DNA from: Flectonema sp. DT1601
Taxonomy: Eukaryota > Euglenozoa > Diplonemea > Diplonemida > Diplonemidae
Direction of reading: 5' to 3'
Assembly: GCA_964019425.1 (NCBI GenBank)
Contig: OZ025848.1
Span: 62,001-126,000, forward strand
DNA: 64,000 bases
Shown here: one piece after another, positions 8,163 through 19,129 of the stretch
Layout of the letters: each line of letters opens with the position of its first letter
Numbering within the stretch: the first letter of the stretch is position 1
Notes under the pieces: model-generated
What the model saw: only the letters and a program-made list of their open reading frames with translations
What the model was told of the DNA's origin: nothing
Databases searched by the model: none
Program-made: the position numbers and the translations under genes

Positions 8163-11100
8163 CTAAGACAGTTTATTGCGTTGGGGTAGTGGCTGGTGCC
8201 CGTTTCGATTCGGCGTGACACCGGCTCCGCCACCCCGTCGCGAGTTGAAGAAGCCCCCGAGCGCAAGTTCGACCTTCGCCCTCGTTTCCGAGGTGATAGG
8301 CTCCCTCGAGGGGATGTCTGCGGGGTTATACTTTGTGCTCACCCATTGAAGTGTGAAAGAACATTTTAAACGAAGTAATTTTTCTATTGAAACTAAAATA
8401 AATGAATTAAGAGAGTGTGAGCGAGCACACATCTTCTTTCTGAACGATCCGCAGACCGTGGTGTTATCGACCCAGATGGACAAATGGTCCGCTCTAGTAA
8501 TAGCGCTCAAAGTCTTCCCTAAGGCATCTGCCTCGAGAATGTTAATATGGCGTTCTTCGCCTAAAGGCCATTGGCCACCTAAGATTTCCATCTCTGCAGA
8601 GTCCCAAACAATCACACCTCCCCAGCCCTTGAGCGAGGCATCGATAAAGACCTCCGCAGTTTTACCGACCTTCTCATCTGGTAAAATAGTACGTCCCTTC
8701 TGGACTTGGTGCATCCACGCGCGCAGCTCAGCTTTCACTGAGTTTGGTAAAGAAGTCTTTTCTGAAACAAGAATTGCTCCTCGATTGAGCTTATTAGTAA
8801 GTCTTCGCAGAAACTTCATTGCAAACCAGAACCTACCAGGAGGGACCCCCGATATGGCACTAGCATGCAAAAGCCTGCCCGAAAGAGATTCTGCTGCTGC
8901 TGCAGTTATGCAGTTCAAATTGCAAGCTTTTATTCTTTTAGTAATCTTTTCACCTAAAGAAACTTCCCTAGTAGGATGTGAGAAAAATGCACCTAAAAAT
9001 TCGTATTCAGTGCCTAAATTAACAGTATCTTGTACCTTCCAGGTTGCGTTGCAAAGCCTGGCAAACTCGTCCATTCTATTCGTGGCCTCTCGGACCCTTT
9101 CTTTATCCCCATAAATCCTTATATTATCTATCCACCAATCAATTTTCACTTGCTTTTCTGCAAATTCTGGCCTAACAAACAAGGGGTCGCCAGAAACTAC
9201 TGCAGTAATCGTATTCATAATTTCGGGCGCACAAACGTGCCCCATCGGTAATCTGGTTAGCGCGAACCAGTCCCCCGAGGCATCCTCGAAGGTAAAAAGA
9301 GGTCTCGAAGCCTCTGGAATAAGTATCTGATAAAAACCTGTTTTAAAGTCTCTTAAAGAAGCTACTTCTGAGTGCACTGCACCTAAGTACTTCGAGATAT
9401 GTTGTAAAGGTACAAACGGTTCATATCCAGTCTCGTAAATCTTCTCGTTCTCTTCCTTAGTCCACAAGATAAAGCGCTGCCTATCTCCTGTCTCCCTTTC
9501 CTCGAAAACTGTGAAAGGCACGTTCCTGGACTTAGAAAGTTCCTTCTTAAAAGGTACTGCAATTTTACACCTTACTAACTCCTTAGAGTGAAGACAGGAA
9601 AGCTTTGTCTTTTGAAAAGAATTTTGGGTTTTTTTATCTTTCAGGTGGGGAGTGGTGGAATGGTTGGCGGGAGAACGGGATGAGTGTCTCGAAGGGTCGT
9701 TAGGGAGCGCCGGTTCGAGTCTGGGAGGGGGATTCTTCTCTCTATTTTTACCTAAACTTTTCAGGTTTCCTGCATTTTTAAATGTCAAGTCCCAAGTCTC
9801 GTTGAAACGCTCTAGGACGCTCGGAAGCATCCGGTCTTTGATTATTTGAATATCCATCGGCTGTACGATCGCTGCGTGTAATGGGGCCGACTTCTCGTAG
9901 CTCGTACTCGGTATCCTTGTTGACTTAGCCCTGTGTGTGAACTGAGCCCCCATTTTTCTTATCAGTTTTATAGGAACTTCGTCACTAAGGATGTCTTCAG
10001 GGCCCGAGCGGTGGCGATTGCGTTCCCTCCGTATCTTATTGTTGTATTTGAGATCGCCGACGTCGTCGAGTGCTTTGCAAGGCGGCTTATCAGCTCTTCC
10101 TTCAGGTCGCATCCGCTCGCGAGGAGCTCTAGTAAGGTGCTTATTGCGCCTCTTTTTATCGAGTGGGCTGTATAGGTTTTCATAATACTGTCTTCCTTCC
10201 ACTCTTTTACTAGTCGTGATGTGTCCCACGGATGTAAGGTTTCGAATTCTTCTATTTCCGTCAGTCCATCCGCTATTTCCTCCACGAAATCCCCGACCAA
10301 CACGGCCCATCTGCTCGGGTAGAACGGATTGCCTCTGCGGCCCTTTGGTGTGGTTGCCCAATCTATTATTATTTCTTCCTTTGAAATTAGTATAAACTGC
10401 TCCCTTGCTAGTCCTGCTGTCTCTCCCCATCGTGCGGCTGCCTTCCAGCTGATGAGCATCGCGACTCTCGTCCTCGTACATTGTTTCATCGCCCATCCTA
10501 CTAAGTGCTCCCTCTTCATGGGGATTGCTTGCTGAGTTGGAATGTTCCCTCCTGCTGCTCTGATTGCTGCTGCTAAGGTTAAAAGTGGCTTGCTGTCCAT
10601 TCCCATCTTCCCCATCAGGGCTGACAGGTGCTTTGAATATGTAAGAAGCGCCGATTCCGCTGCTCCCGTTGCCATCACGAAGAGAACAGCTGTGTCCCCA
10701 TTGACTTGTAGGTTCTGGCTGCCTGCCCAATTTATCAGTCTCTTCCAGAGCTGCTTCCTGCTGGAAGTGGTCTCCTTTGTCCACATCTTCTCCATTGTCT
10801 CTCCAAGTCTTTCTGTTGCTTGGAGCACTCCCACAGAGTCTTCCTTCTGATTTCTGCTCAGGGCAGAGGGCTCCACTATGTCTAGAAGGACATTTTGGAT
10901 CACCCCTGAAGAGTCCCTTCTGGGTTCTTCCTCCACTTTTTCTACTAAGTCTGTCTTTTCCAGATTTTTGAGATTCTTTGAATTTTCCCTGACTGGACTT
11001 AGAGATGAGATACTTTTTGAAATTGCCATCCCAGGCTTTCCCGGGGTATACCTGCGCATTAGACCGATTACTTTGAGATTTCTCTGAATTTTCAGTGTTC

Positions 11101-11204
11101 CTCTTTCTATTTCTACCTGCTTCTTTACCTTCAATATTTGTAGCAAGTTTCCCGAGGCTCTTGCTCTCCTCACTGGCAGTGTAGGGCTGGACGTCGCCAG
11201 TCAT
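8163..11204 (-). CDS. Retroelement copy 2: reverse transcriptase/RNase H ORF
   Basis: Same 1013-codon frame as in copy 1, with a handful of amino-acid differences. RT and RNase H motifs are at the same positions. Confidence 0.87.
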   Translation of the reverse strand: MTGDVQPYTASEESKSLGKLATNIEGKEAGRNRKRNTENSEKSQSNRSNAQVYPGKAWDGNFKKYLISKSSQGKFKESQKSGKDRLSRKSGGRTQKGLFRGDPKCPSRHSGALCPEQKSEGRLCGSAPSNRKTWRDNGEDVDKGDHFQQEAALEETDKLGRQPEPTSQWGHSCSLRDGNGSSGIGASYIFKAPVSPDGEDGNGQQATFNLSSSNQSSRREHSNSASNPHEEGALSRMGDETMYEDESRDAHQLEGSRTMGRDSRTSKGAVYTNFKGRNNNRLGNHTKGPQRQSVLPEQMGRVGRGFRGGNSGWTDGNRRIRNLTSVGHITTSKRVEGRQYYENLYSPLDKKRRNKHLTRAPRERMRPEGRADKPPCKALDDVGDLKYNNKIRRERNRHRSGPEDILSDEVPIKLIRKMGAQFTHRAKSTRIPSTSYEKSAPLHAAIVQPMDIQIIKDRMLPSVLERFNETWDLTFKNAGNLKSLGKNREKNPPPRLEPALPNDPSRHSSRSPANHSTTPHLKDKKTQNSFQKTKLSCLHSKELVRCKIAVPFKKELSKSRNVPFTVFEERETGDRQRFILWTKEENEKIYETGYEPFVPLQHISKYLGAVHSEVASLRDFKTGFYQILIPEASRPLFTFEDASGDWFALTRLPMGHVCAPEIMNTITAVVSGDPLFVRPEFAEKQVKIDWWIDNIRIYGDKERVREATNRMDEFARLCNATWKVQDTVNLGTEYEFLGAFFSHPTREVSLGEKITKRIKACNLNCITAAAAESLSGRLLHASAISGVPPGRFWFAMKFLRRLTNKLNRGAILVSEKTSLPNSVKAELRAWMHQVQKGRTILPDEKVGKTAEVFIDASLKGWGGVIVWDSAEMEILGGQWPLGEERHINILEADALGKTLSAITRADHLSIWVDNTTVCGSFRKKMCARSHSLNSFILVSIEKLLRLKCSFTLQWVSTKYNPADIPSREPITSETRAKVELALGGFFNSRRGGGAGVTPNRNGHQPLPQRNKLS
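9968..11173 (-). CDS. Retroelement copy 2: tyrosine recombinase (YR)
   Basis: Open frame of the same length as in copy 1. The AARWGE, HSIKRGA and TTIRYGG signatures are all present. Confidence 0.86.
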   Translation of the reverse strand: MRRARASGNLLQILKVKKQVEIERGTLKIQRNLKVIGLMRRYTPGKPGMAISKSISSLSPVRENSKNLKNLEKTDLVEKVEEEPRRDSSGVIQNVLLDIVEPSALSRNQKEDSVGVLQATERLGETMEKMWTKETTSSRKQLWKRLINWAGSQNLQVNGDTAVLFVMATGAAESALLTYSKHLSALMGKMGMDSKPLLTLAAAIRAAGGNIPTQQAIPMKREHLVGWAMKQCTRTRVAMLISWKAAARWGETAGLAREQFILISKEEIIIDWATTPKGRRGNPFYPSRWAVLVGDFVEEIADGLTEIEEFETLHPWDTSRLVKEWKEDSIMKTYTAHSIKRGAISTLLELLASGCDLKEELISRLAKHSTTSAISNTTIRYGGNAIATARALKTSLVTKFL

Positions 11205-12249
11205 TGTCCCCCAGCCCTTCCGTTTCCCTGTCCTCGCTGGAACGTCCTACGGAATGGAACATATCCTCCTTTTCTTCCTTTTGTACTTGCACTGCTTGTA
11301 AGGTTTCTGGTAATTGCTTTCTTCTTTGCCATAAGTACTGCATTAGCCTTCTGTAATGGATCATTAGCCTCTGTTTTAAGCTGATTGATTAGATCCGACC
11401 TCTTTGTCCCATTCATGCAATACATATTCTGAATCTTCAAATCTCTCAACAAGTTATTTCCTAATGAGACTGCATTCTCGTTCTTGTCCCATCCTGGGAT
11501 GAATTCCATAGCTAATATGAATCTTTCTAAGTTATTGTAATAATTCTCTAGCAACTCAACCCCTGGTCCAGGGGGAACTCTTCCTACAAATTTTGATTCC
11601 AGCTTAATCAGCAAGATCTCAGTCAGCCGTTGTTCCATGATTGGAATCCAGTCTAAAACACTATTCGTGTCTAATACAGCAGACTGCATCTGTGAATCTT
11701 CTTCTCCACCTTGCTGAGTACCTTGCTGAGGCGCTGCAGGAAGCACTGGTGGTGGTACAGGCTGTGGCCCCTGCGAGGTCTGCTGATGTGGTGTATTTTG
11801 AAAATGCTGCTGGAGCTGTTGCTGTAATTGTTGCTGAAGCTGCTGCTGAAATGAAACTGCTGGAACTGATCTTTAATTCCAATTACTTCTTGTTTGAGGA
11901 TGTTTGTCTCATGCGAACGCACCTCGCTCTCTTGTCGAACTGCAGCATCCCGCTTCTGACTTTCTTCCCTCGTGCGTGCTATCACGGCAGCTGCGATTCC
12001 TGGTTCGATTTCACTCACATTAGGAGCTTCTAATACATCTATTTTGATACATCCTGTTTGTCCCAGTTCCCTAACAGTTTTACTCATAGCTTGGTTATAA
12101 ATTCCACCCTTGCCTGCTCTGTCAATCTTCACTATTCCTTCTAATGGTAAATCATTAACGAAGAAGGCCCTAACTTTGTGGCCCATTGTGCTTGCTAGAA
12201 ATCCTTCAATCTCATCATCATTCATGCACTTAATAGTTGCAGTAGTCAT
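11201..12249 (-). pseudogene. Retroelement copy 2: gag region, broken
   Basis: Corresponds to the gag ORF of copies 1 and 3, starting at the inner edge of B2. The reading frame is not continuous here (about one break). The rest of the region is closely similar to the other copies. Confidence 0.8.
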
Positions 12250-12968
12250 TTTTCTTTTACTTTTAGTGGTGAGATGTGACAAAGTGGCAAATAACTGCAA
12301 AAGTAAAAGAATAAATTTATTAGAATCCAAATTATTTAAACTATAACAAAAAGACAAATTAGCACCAAAACTCCATGATTTTTTACTGCTAACTGAATTA
12401 GCAGCCGAACACCTAGATTTCAAAACAAGATTGCCTACTAAAAGGAGTCCTTTCTCATCCTATTATACCTTATCTATCTTTCCTAAACCTGCTTATGCGC
12501 AGAAATCCAGCATCTTTTCCTTGGGCAAAAACCTTTCTTACTTTTCTAGTAAGAAAGTTTTCTGCCTAAATTCTGGTGCATTTTGGATGGCTGCGCAATT
12601 ACTGAAATAAATTTGCAAAAACTGTAGCTTTAGAATCGTTGGTTAACCTTAAAAAGTAGTTACCCCAGGTAATTAGAAATTGTGTGGCTTTTAGAACTAC
12701 CAACCAGTACTAACAGAAATGCTTGCTTGCGGGTAGGGAAGTAAAGGGGAAGAATTTGCAGCAAATTTTATTTATTTTGAAGGGTGGGGCTGGGGCTCGG
12801 TCTTAGCTTTAACGTTAACATGGGAGCGGCGAAAATTACGTCTTTCGGGGAGAAAAGCCAAAAAAAAAAAAATAAATTAAAAATTTTTACATAAAAATAT
12901 AGGAAACACGGCAAGTCTTTGTACATTTTCTTCTACTTGGCAAACACAAGTCCACGGACAATAAAAAA

Positions 12969-13080
12969 ACCCCAAAGGAAGAAAATTCTTCCTAAGAGGT
13001 TAGCTAAATATTCCAAGCAAGCTCGGATGTTGAGACTGTACCAATAAAGTACAGAAACTGTAGCTTTAGAATCGTTGGTT
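12969..13080 (-). ncRNA. SL RNA gene, segment 3 unit 1
   Basis: Intact SL exon (13080 to 13042), donor and T-run. Confidence 0.92.
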
Positions 13081-13404
13081 AACCTTAAAAAGTAGTTACC
13101 CCAGGTAATTAGAAATTGTGTGGCTTTTAGAACTACCAACCAGTACTAACAGAAATGCTTGCTTGCGGGTAGGGAAGTAAAGGGGAAGAATTTGCAGCAA
13201 ATTTTATTTATTTTGAAGGGTGGGGCTGGGGCTCGGTCTTAGCTTTAACGTTAACATGGGAGCGGCGAAAATTACGTCTTTCGGGGAGAAAAGCCAAAAA
13301 AAAAAAAATAAATTAAAAATTTTTACATAAAAATATAGGAAACACGGCAAGTCTTTGTACATTTTCTTCTACTTGGCAAACACAAGTCCACGGACAATAA
13401 AAAA

Positions 13405-13516
13405 ACCCCAAAGGAAGAAAATTCTTCCTAAGAGGTTAGCTAAATATTCCAAGCAAGCTCGGATGTTGAGACTGTACCAATAAAGTACAGAAACTGTAGC
13501 TTTAGAATCGTTGGTT
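13405..13516 (-). ncRNA. SL RNA gene, segment 3 unit 2
   Basis: Intact SL exon (13516 to 13478), donor and T-run. Confidence 0.92.
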
Positions 13517-13840
13517 AACCTTAAAAAGTAGTTACCCCAGGTAATTAGAAATTGTGTGGCTTTTAGAACTACCAACCAGTACTAACAGAAATGCTTGCTT
13601 GCGGGTAGGGAAGTAAAGGGGAAGAATTTGCAGCAAATTTTATTTATTTTGAAGGGTGGGGCTGGGGCTCGGTCTTAGCTTTAACGTTAACATGGGAGCG
13701 GCGAAAATTACGTCTTTCGGGGAGAAAAGCCAAAAAAAAAAAAATAAATTAAAAATTTTTACATAAAAATATAGGAAACACGGCAAGTCTTTGTACATTT
13801 TCTTCTACTTGGCAAACACAAGTCCACGGACAATAAAAAA

Positions 13841-13952
13841 ACCCCAAAGGAAGAAAATTCTTCCTAAGAGGTTAGCTAAATATTCCAAGCAAGCTCGGAT
13901 GTTGAGACTGTACCAATAAAGTACAGAAACTGTAGCTTTAGAATCGTTGGTT
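13841..13952 (-). ncRNA. SL RNA gene, segment 3 unit 3
   Basis: Intact SL exon (13952 to 13914), donor and T-run. Confidence 0.92.
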
Positions 13953-15038
13953 AACCTTAAAAAGTAGTTACCCCAGGTAATTAGAAATTGTGTGGCTTTT
14001 AGAACTACCAACCAGTACTAACAGAAATGCTTGCTTGCGGGTAGGGAAGTAAAGGGGAAGAATTTGCAGCAAATTTTATTTATTTTGAAGGGTGGGGCTG
14101 GGGCTCGGTCTTAGCTTTAACGTTAACATGGGAGCGGCGAAAATTACGTCTTTCGGGGAGAAAAGCCAAAAAAAAAAAAATAAATTAAAAATTTTTACAT
14201 AAAAATATAGGAAACACAGCAAGTCTTTGTACATTTTCTTCTACTTGGCAAACACAAGTCCACGGACAATAAAAAAACCCCAAAGGAAGAAAATTCTTCC
14301 TAAGAGGTTAGCTAAATATTCCAAGCAAGCTCGGATGTTGAGACTGTACCAATAAAGTACAGTAATTGCGCTTGCCTTCCATATCATGCACCTGACGAAT
14401 GAAATGTATAGATGAAACTAATTAAACTAATAAAACAAACTAATGGATCAAACTAGCAAACACAGAGAAGCTGTCTAAGAAAGTTTATTGCGTTGGGGTA
14501 GTGGCTGGTGCCCGTTTCGATTCGGCGTGACACCGGCCGGAGGGATGGAGGGTGGGTTTTTCTTTTACTTTTAGTGGTGAGATGTGACAAAGTGGCAAAT
14601 AACTGCAAAAGTAAAAGAATAAATTTATTAGAATCCAAATTATTTAAACTATAACAAAAAGACAACTTAGCACCAAAACTCCATGATTTTTTACTGCTAA
14701 CTGAATTAGCAGCCGAACGCCTAGATTTCAAAACCAGATTGCCTACTAAAAGGAGTCCCTTCCCATCCTATTATACCTTATCTATCTTTCCTAAACCTGC
14801 TTATGCGCAGAAATCCAGCATCTTTTCCTTGGGCAAAAACCTTTCTTACTTTTCTAGTAAGAAAGTTTTCTGCCTAAATTCTGGTGCATTTTGGATGGCT
14901 GCGCAATTACTGAAATAAATTTGCAATAATTGCGCTTGCCTTCCATATCATGCACCTGACGAATGAAATGTATAGATGAAACTAATTAAACTAATAAAAC
15001 AAACTAATGGATCAAACTAGCAAACACAGAGAAGCTGT

Positions 15039-18000
15039 CTAAGACAGTTTATTGCGTTGGGGTAGTGGCTGGTGCCCGTTTCGATTCGGCGTGACACCGG
15101 CTCCGCCACCCCGTCGCGAGTTGAAGAAGCCCCCGAGCGCAAGTTCGACCTTCGCCCTCGTCTCCGAGGTGATAGGCTCCCTCGAGGGGATGTCTGCGGG
15201 GTTATACTTTGTGCTCACCCATTGAAGTGTGAAAGAACATTTTAAACGAAGTAATTTTTCTATTGAAACTAAAATAAATGAATTAAGAGAGTGTGAGCGA
15301 GCACACATCTTCTTTCTGAACGATCCGCAGACCGTGGTGTTATCGACCCAGATGGACAAATGGTCCGCTCTAGTAATAGCGCTCAAAGTCTTCCCTAAGG
15401 CATCTGCCTCGAGAATGTTAATATGGCGTTCTTCGCCTAAAGGCCATTGGCCACCTAAGATTTCCATCTCTGCAGAGTCCCAAACAATCACACCTCCCCA
15501 GCCCTTGAGCGAGGCATCGATAAAGACCTCTGCAGTTTTACCGACCTTCTCATCTGGTAAAATAGTACGTCCCTTCTGGACTTGGTGCATCCACGCGCGC
15601 AGCTCAGCTTTCACTGAGTTTGGTAAAGAAATCTTTTCCGAAACAAGAATTGCTCCTCGATTGAGCTTATTAGTAAGTCTTCGCAGAAACTTCATTGCAA
15701 ACCAGAACCTACCAGGAGGGACTCCTGATATGGCACTAGCATGCAAAAGCCTGCCCGAAAGAGATTCTGCTGCTGCTGCAGTTATGCAGTTCAAATTGCA
15801 AGCTTTTATTCTTTTAGTAATCTTTTCACCTAAAGAAACTTCCCTAGTAGGATGTGAGAAAAATGCACCTAAAAATTCGTATTCAGTGCCTAAATTAACA
15901 GTATCTTGTACCTTCCAGGTTGCGTTGCAAAGCCTGGCAAACTCGTCCATTCTATTCGTGGCCTCTCGGACCCTTTCTTTATCCCCATAAATCCTTATAT
16001 TATCTATCCACCAATCAATTTTCACTTGCTTTTCTGCAGATTCTGGCCTAACAAACAAGGGGTCGCCAGAAACTACTGCAGTAATCGTATTCATAATTTC
16101 GGGCGCACAAACGTGCCCCATCGGTAATCTGGTTAGCGCGAACCAGTCCCCCGAGGCATCCTCGAAGGTAAAAAGAGGTCTCGAAGCCTCTGGAATAAGT
16201 ATCTGATAAAAACCTGTTTTAAAGTCTCTTAAAGAAGCTACTTCTGAGTGCACTGCACCTAAGTACTTCGAGATATGTTGTAAAGGTACAAACGGTTCAT
16301 ATCCAGTCTCGTAAATCTTCTCGTTCTCTTCCTTAGTCCACAAGATAAAGCGCTGCCTATCTCCTGTCTCCCTTTCCTCGAAAACTGTGAAAGGCACGTT
16401 CCTGGACTTAGAAAGTTCCTTCTTAAAAGGTACTGCAATTTTACACCTTACTAACTCCTTAGAGTGAAGACAGGAAAGCTTTGTTTTTTGAAAAGAATTT
16501 TGGGTTTTTTTATCTTTCAGGTGGGGAGTGGTGGAATGGTTGGAGGGAGAACGGGATGAGTGTCTCGAAGGGTCGTTAGGGAGCGCCGGTTCGAGTCTGG
16601 GAGGGGGATTCTTCTCTCTATTTTTACCTAAACTTTTCAGATTTCTTGCATTTTTAAATGTCAAGTCCCAAGTCTCGTTGAAACGCTCTAGGACGCTCGG
16701 AAGCATCCGGTCTTTGATTATTTGAATATCCATCGGCTGTACGATCGCTGCGTGTAATGGGGCCGACTTCTCGTAGCTCGTACTCGGTATCCTTGTTGAC
16801 TTAGCCCTGTGTGTGAACTGAGCCCCCATTTTTCTTATCAGTTTTATAGGAACTTCGTCACTAAGGATGTCTTCAGGGCCCGAGCGGTGGCGATTGCGTT
16901 CCCTCCGTATCTTATTGTTGTACTTGAGATCGCCGACGTCGTCGAGTGCTTTGCAAGGCGGCTTATCAGCTCTTCCTTCAGGTCGCATCCGCTCGCGAGG
17001 AGCTCTAGTAAGGTGCTTATTGCGCCTCTTTTTATCGAGTGGGCTGTATAGGTTTTCATAATACTGTCTTCCTTCCACTCCTTTACTAGTCGTGATGTGT
17101 CCCACGGATGTAAGGTTTCGAATTCTTCTATTTCCGTCAGTCCATCCGCTATTTCCTCCACGAGATCCCCGACCAACACGGCCCATCTGCTCGGGTAGAA
17201 CGGATTGCCTCTGCGGCCCTTTGGTGTGGTTGCCCAATCTATTATTATTTCTTCCTTTGAAATTAGTATAAACTGCTCCCTTGCTAGTCCTGCTGTCTCT
17301 CCCCATCGTGCGGCTGCCTTCCAGCTGATGAGCATCGCGACTCTCGTCCTCGTACATTGTTTCATCGCCCATCCTACTAAGTGCTCCCTCTTCATGGGGA
17401 TTGCTTGCTGAGTTGGAATGTTCCCTCCTGCTGCTCTGATTGCTGCTGCTAAGGTTAAAAGTGGCTTGCTGTCCATTCCCATCTTCCCCATCAGGGCTGA
17501 CAGGTGCTTTGAATATGTAAGAAGCGCCGATTCCGCTGCTCCCGTTGCCATCACGAAGAGAACAGCTGTGTCCCCATTGACTTGTAGGTTCTGGCTGCCT
17601 GCCCAATTTATCAGTCTCTTCCAGAGCTGCTTCCTGCTGGAAGTGGTCTCCTTTGCCCACATCTTCTCCATTGTCTCTCCAAGTCTTTCTGTTGCTTGGA
17701 GCACTCCCACAGAGTCTTCCTTCTGATTTCTGCTCAGGGCAGAGGGCTCCACTATGTCTAGAAGGACATTTTGGATCACCCCTGAAGAGTCCCTTCTGGG
17801 TTCTTCCTCCACTTTTTCTACTAAGTCTGTCTTTTCCAGATTTTTGAGATTCTTTGAATTTTCCCTGACTAGACTTAGAGATGAGATACTTTTTGAAATT
17901 GCCATCCCAGGCTTTCCCGGGGTATACCTGCGCATTAGACCAATTACTTTGAGATTTCTCTGAATTTTCAGTGTTCCTCTTTCTATTTCTACCTGCTTCT

Positions 18001-18080
18001 TTACCTTCAATATTTGTAGCAAGTTTCCCGAGGCTCTTGCTCTCCTCACTGGCAGTGTAGGGCTGGACGTCGCCAGTCAT
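15039..18080 (-). CDS. Retroelement copy 3: reverse transcriptase/RNase H ORF
   Basis: 1013-codon frame nearly identical to copy 1, with the same RT and RNase H motifs. It ends inside repeat A2. Confidence 0.87.
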   Translation of the reverse strand: MTGDVQPYTASEESKSLGKLATNIEGKEAGRNRKRNTENSEKSQSNWSNAQVYPGKAWDGNFKKYLISKSSQGKFKESQKSGKDRLSRKSGGRTQKGLFRGDPKCPSRHSGALCPEQKSEGRLCGSAPSNRKTWRDNGEDVGKGDHFQQEAALEETDKLGRQPEPTSQWGHSCSLRDGNGSSGIGASYIFKAPVSPDGEDGNGQQATFNLSSSNQSSRREHSNSASNPHEEGALSRMGDETMYEDESRDAHQLEGSRTMGRDSRTSKGAVYTNFKGRNNNRLGNHTKGPQRQSVLPEQMGRVGRGSRGGNSGWTDGNRRIRNLTSVGHITTSKGVEGRQYYENLYSPLDKKRRNKHLTRAPRERMRPEGRADKPPCKALDDVGDLKYNNKIRRERNRHRSGPEDILSDEVPIKLIRKMGAQFTHRAKSTRIPSTSYEKSAPLHAAIVQPMDIQIIKDRMLPSVLERFNETWDLTFKNARNLKSLGKNREKNPPPRLEPALPNDPSRHSSRSPSNHSTTPHLKDKKTQNSFQKTKLSCLHSKELVRCKIAVPFKKELSKSRNVPFTVFEERETGDRQRFILWTKEENEKIYETGYEPFVPLQHISKYLGAVHSEVASLRDFKTGFYQILIPEASRPLFTFEDASGDWFALTRLPMGHVCAPEIMNTITAVVSGDPLFVRPESAEKQVKIDWWIDNIRIYGDKERVREATNRMDEFARLCNATWKVQDTVNLGTEYEFLGAFFSHPTREVSLGEKITKRIKACNLNCITAAAAESLSGRLLHASAISGVPPGRFWFAMKFLRRLTNKLNRGAILVSEKISLPNSVKAELRAWMHQVQKGRTILPDEKVGKTAEVFIDASLKGWGGVIVWDSAEMEILGGQWPLGEERHINILEADALGKTLSAITRADHLSIWVDNTTVCGSFRKKMCARSHSLNSFILVSIEKLLRLKCSFTLQWVSTKYNPADIPSREPITSETRAKVELALGGFFNSRRGGGAGVTPNRNGHQPLPQRNKLS
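16844..18049 (-). CDS. Retroelement copy 3: tyrosine recombinase (YR)
   Basis: Open frame nearly identical to copy 1, with all three recombinase signatures. Confidence 0.87.
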   Translation of the reverse strand: MRRARASGNLLQILKVKKQVEIERGTLKIQRNLKVIGLMRRYTPGKPGMAISKSISSLSLVRENSKNLKNLEKTDLVEKVEEEPRRDSSGVIQNVLLDIVEPSALSRNQKEDSVGVLQATERLGETMEKMWAKETTSSRKQLWKRLINWAGSQNLQVNGDTAVLFVMATGAAESALLTYSKHLSALMGKMGMDSKPLLTLAAAIRAAGGNIPTQQAIPMKREHLVGWAMKQCTRTRVAMLISWKAAARWGETAGLAREQFILISKEEIIIDWATTPKGRRGNPFYPSRWAVLVGDLVEEIADGLTEIEEFETLHPWDTSRLVKEWKEDSIMKTYTAHSIKRGAISTLLELLASGCDLKEELISRLAKHSTTSAISSTTIRYGGNAIATARALKTSLVTKFL

Positions 18081-19129
18081 TGTCCCCCAGCCCTTCCGTT
18101 TCCCTGTCCTCGCTGGAACGTCCTACGGAATGGAACATATCCTCCTTTTCTTCCTTTTGTACTTGCACTGCTTGTAAGGTTTCTGGTAATTGCTTTCTTC
18201 TTTGCCATAAGTACTGCATTAGCCTTCTGTAATGGATCATTAGCCTCTGTTTTAAGCTGATTGATTAGATCCGACCTCTTTGTCCCATTCATGCAATACA
18301 TATTCTGAATCTTCAAATCTCTCAACAAGTTATTTCCTAATGAGACTGCATTCTCGTTCTTGTCCCATCCTGGGATGAATTCCATAGCTAATATGAATCT
18401 TTCTAAGTTATTGTAATAATTCTCTAGCAACTCAACCCCTGGTCCAGGGGGAACTCTTCCTACGAATTTTGATTCCAGTTTAATCAGCAAGATCTCTGTC
18501 AGCCGTTGTTCCATGATTGGAATCCAGTCTAAAACACTATTCGTGTCTAATACAGCAGACTGCATCTGTGAATCTTCTTCTCCACCTTGATGAGTACCTT
18601 GCTGAGGCGCTGCAGGAAGCACTGGTGGTGGTACAGGCTGTGGCCCCTGATGTGGTGTATTTTGAAAATGCTGCTGGAGCTGTTGCTGTAATTGTTGCTG
18701 AAGCTGCTGCTGAAACTGCAGTTGAGACTGTTGAAACTGCTGGAACTGATCTTTAATTCCAATTACTTCTTGTTTGAGGATGTTTGTCTCATGCGAACGC
18801 ACCTCGCTCTCTTGTCGAACTGCAGCATCCCGCTTCTGACTTTCTTCCCTCGTGCGTGCTATCACGGCAGCTGCGATTCCTGGTTCGATTTCACTCACAT
18901 TAGGAGCTTCTAATACATCTATTTTGATACATCCTGTTTGTCCCAGTTCCCTAACAGTTTTACTCATAGCTTGGTTATAAATTCCACCCTTGCCTGCTCT
19001 GTCAATCTTCACTATTCCTTCTAATGGTAAATCATTAACGAAGAAGGCCCTAACTTTGTGGCCCATTGTGCTTGCTAGAAATCCTTCAATCTCATCATCA
19101 TTCATGCACTTAATAGTTGCAGTAGTCAT
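18077..19129 (-). CDS. Retroelement copy 3: gag-like protein
   Basis: 350 aa from the ATG at the inner edge of repeat B2. Same Q-rich middle and Gly/Arg-rich tail as copy 1. Confidence 0.75.
   Translation of the reverse strand: MTTATIKCMNDDEIEGFLASTMGHKVRAFFVNDLPLEGIVKIDRAGKGGIYNQAMSKTVRELGQTGCIKIDVLEAPNVSEIEPGIAAAVIARTREESQKRDAAVRQESEVRSHETNILKQEVIGIKDQFQQFQQSQLQFQQQLQQQLQQQLQQHFQNTPHQGPQPVPPPVLPAAPQQGTHQGGEEDSQMQSAVLDTNSVLDWIPIMEQRLTEILLIKLESKFVGRVPPGPGVELLENYYNNLERFILAMEFIPGWDKNENAVSLGNNLLRDLKIQNMYCMNGTKRSDLINQLKTEANDPLQKANAVLMAKKKAITRNLTSSASTKGRKGGYVPFRRTFQRGQGNGRAGGQ

Larger units (their letters stand above)
7487..12618 (-). mobile_element. SL-exon-specific tyrosine-recombinase retrotransposon, copy 2
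   Basis: 5132 bp, same architecture: A1 7487-7661, B1 7681-8050, A2 8051-8225, B2 12249-12618. It differs from copies 1 and 3 at scattered bases and has about one break, in gag. Its private differences in the B repeat occur in both of its B repeats, which points to a separate source lineage copied through reverse transcription rather than later decay. Recent insertion. Confidence 0.92.
7401..12644 (-). pseudogene. SL RNA gene split by retroelement copy 2
   Basis: The 5' 26 nt of the exon are at 12644-12619. The 3' 13 nt plus SL intron are at 7486-7401. The split point is the same as in the other two interrupted units. Confidence 0.93.
12619..14362 (-). repeat. SL RNA gene tandem array, segment 3
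   Basis: Remainder of the split unit, three full units (12885, 13321, 13757) and the first part of the unit split by copy 3 (14193-14362). That last unit has a private base difference near 14218. Confidence 0.94.
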
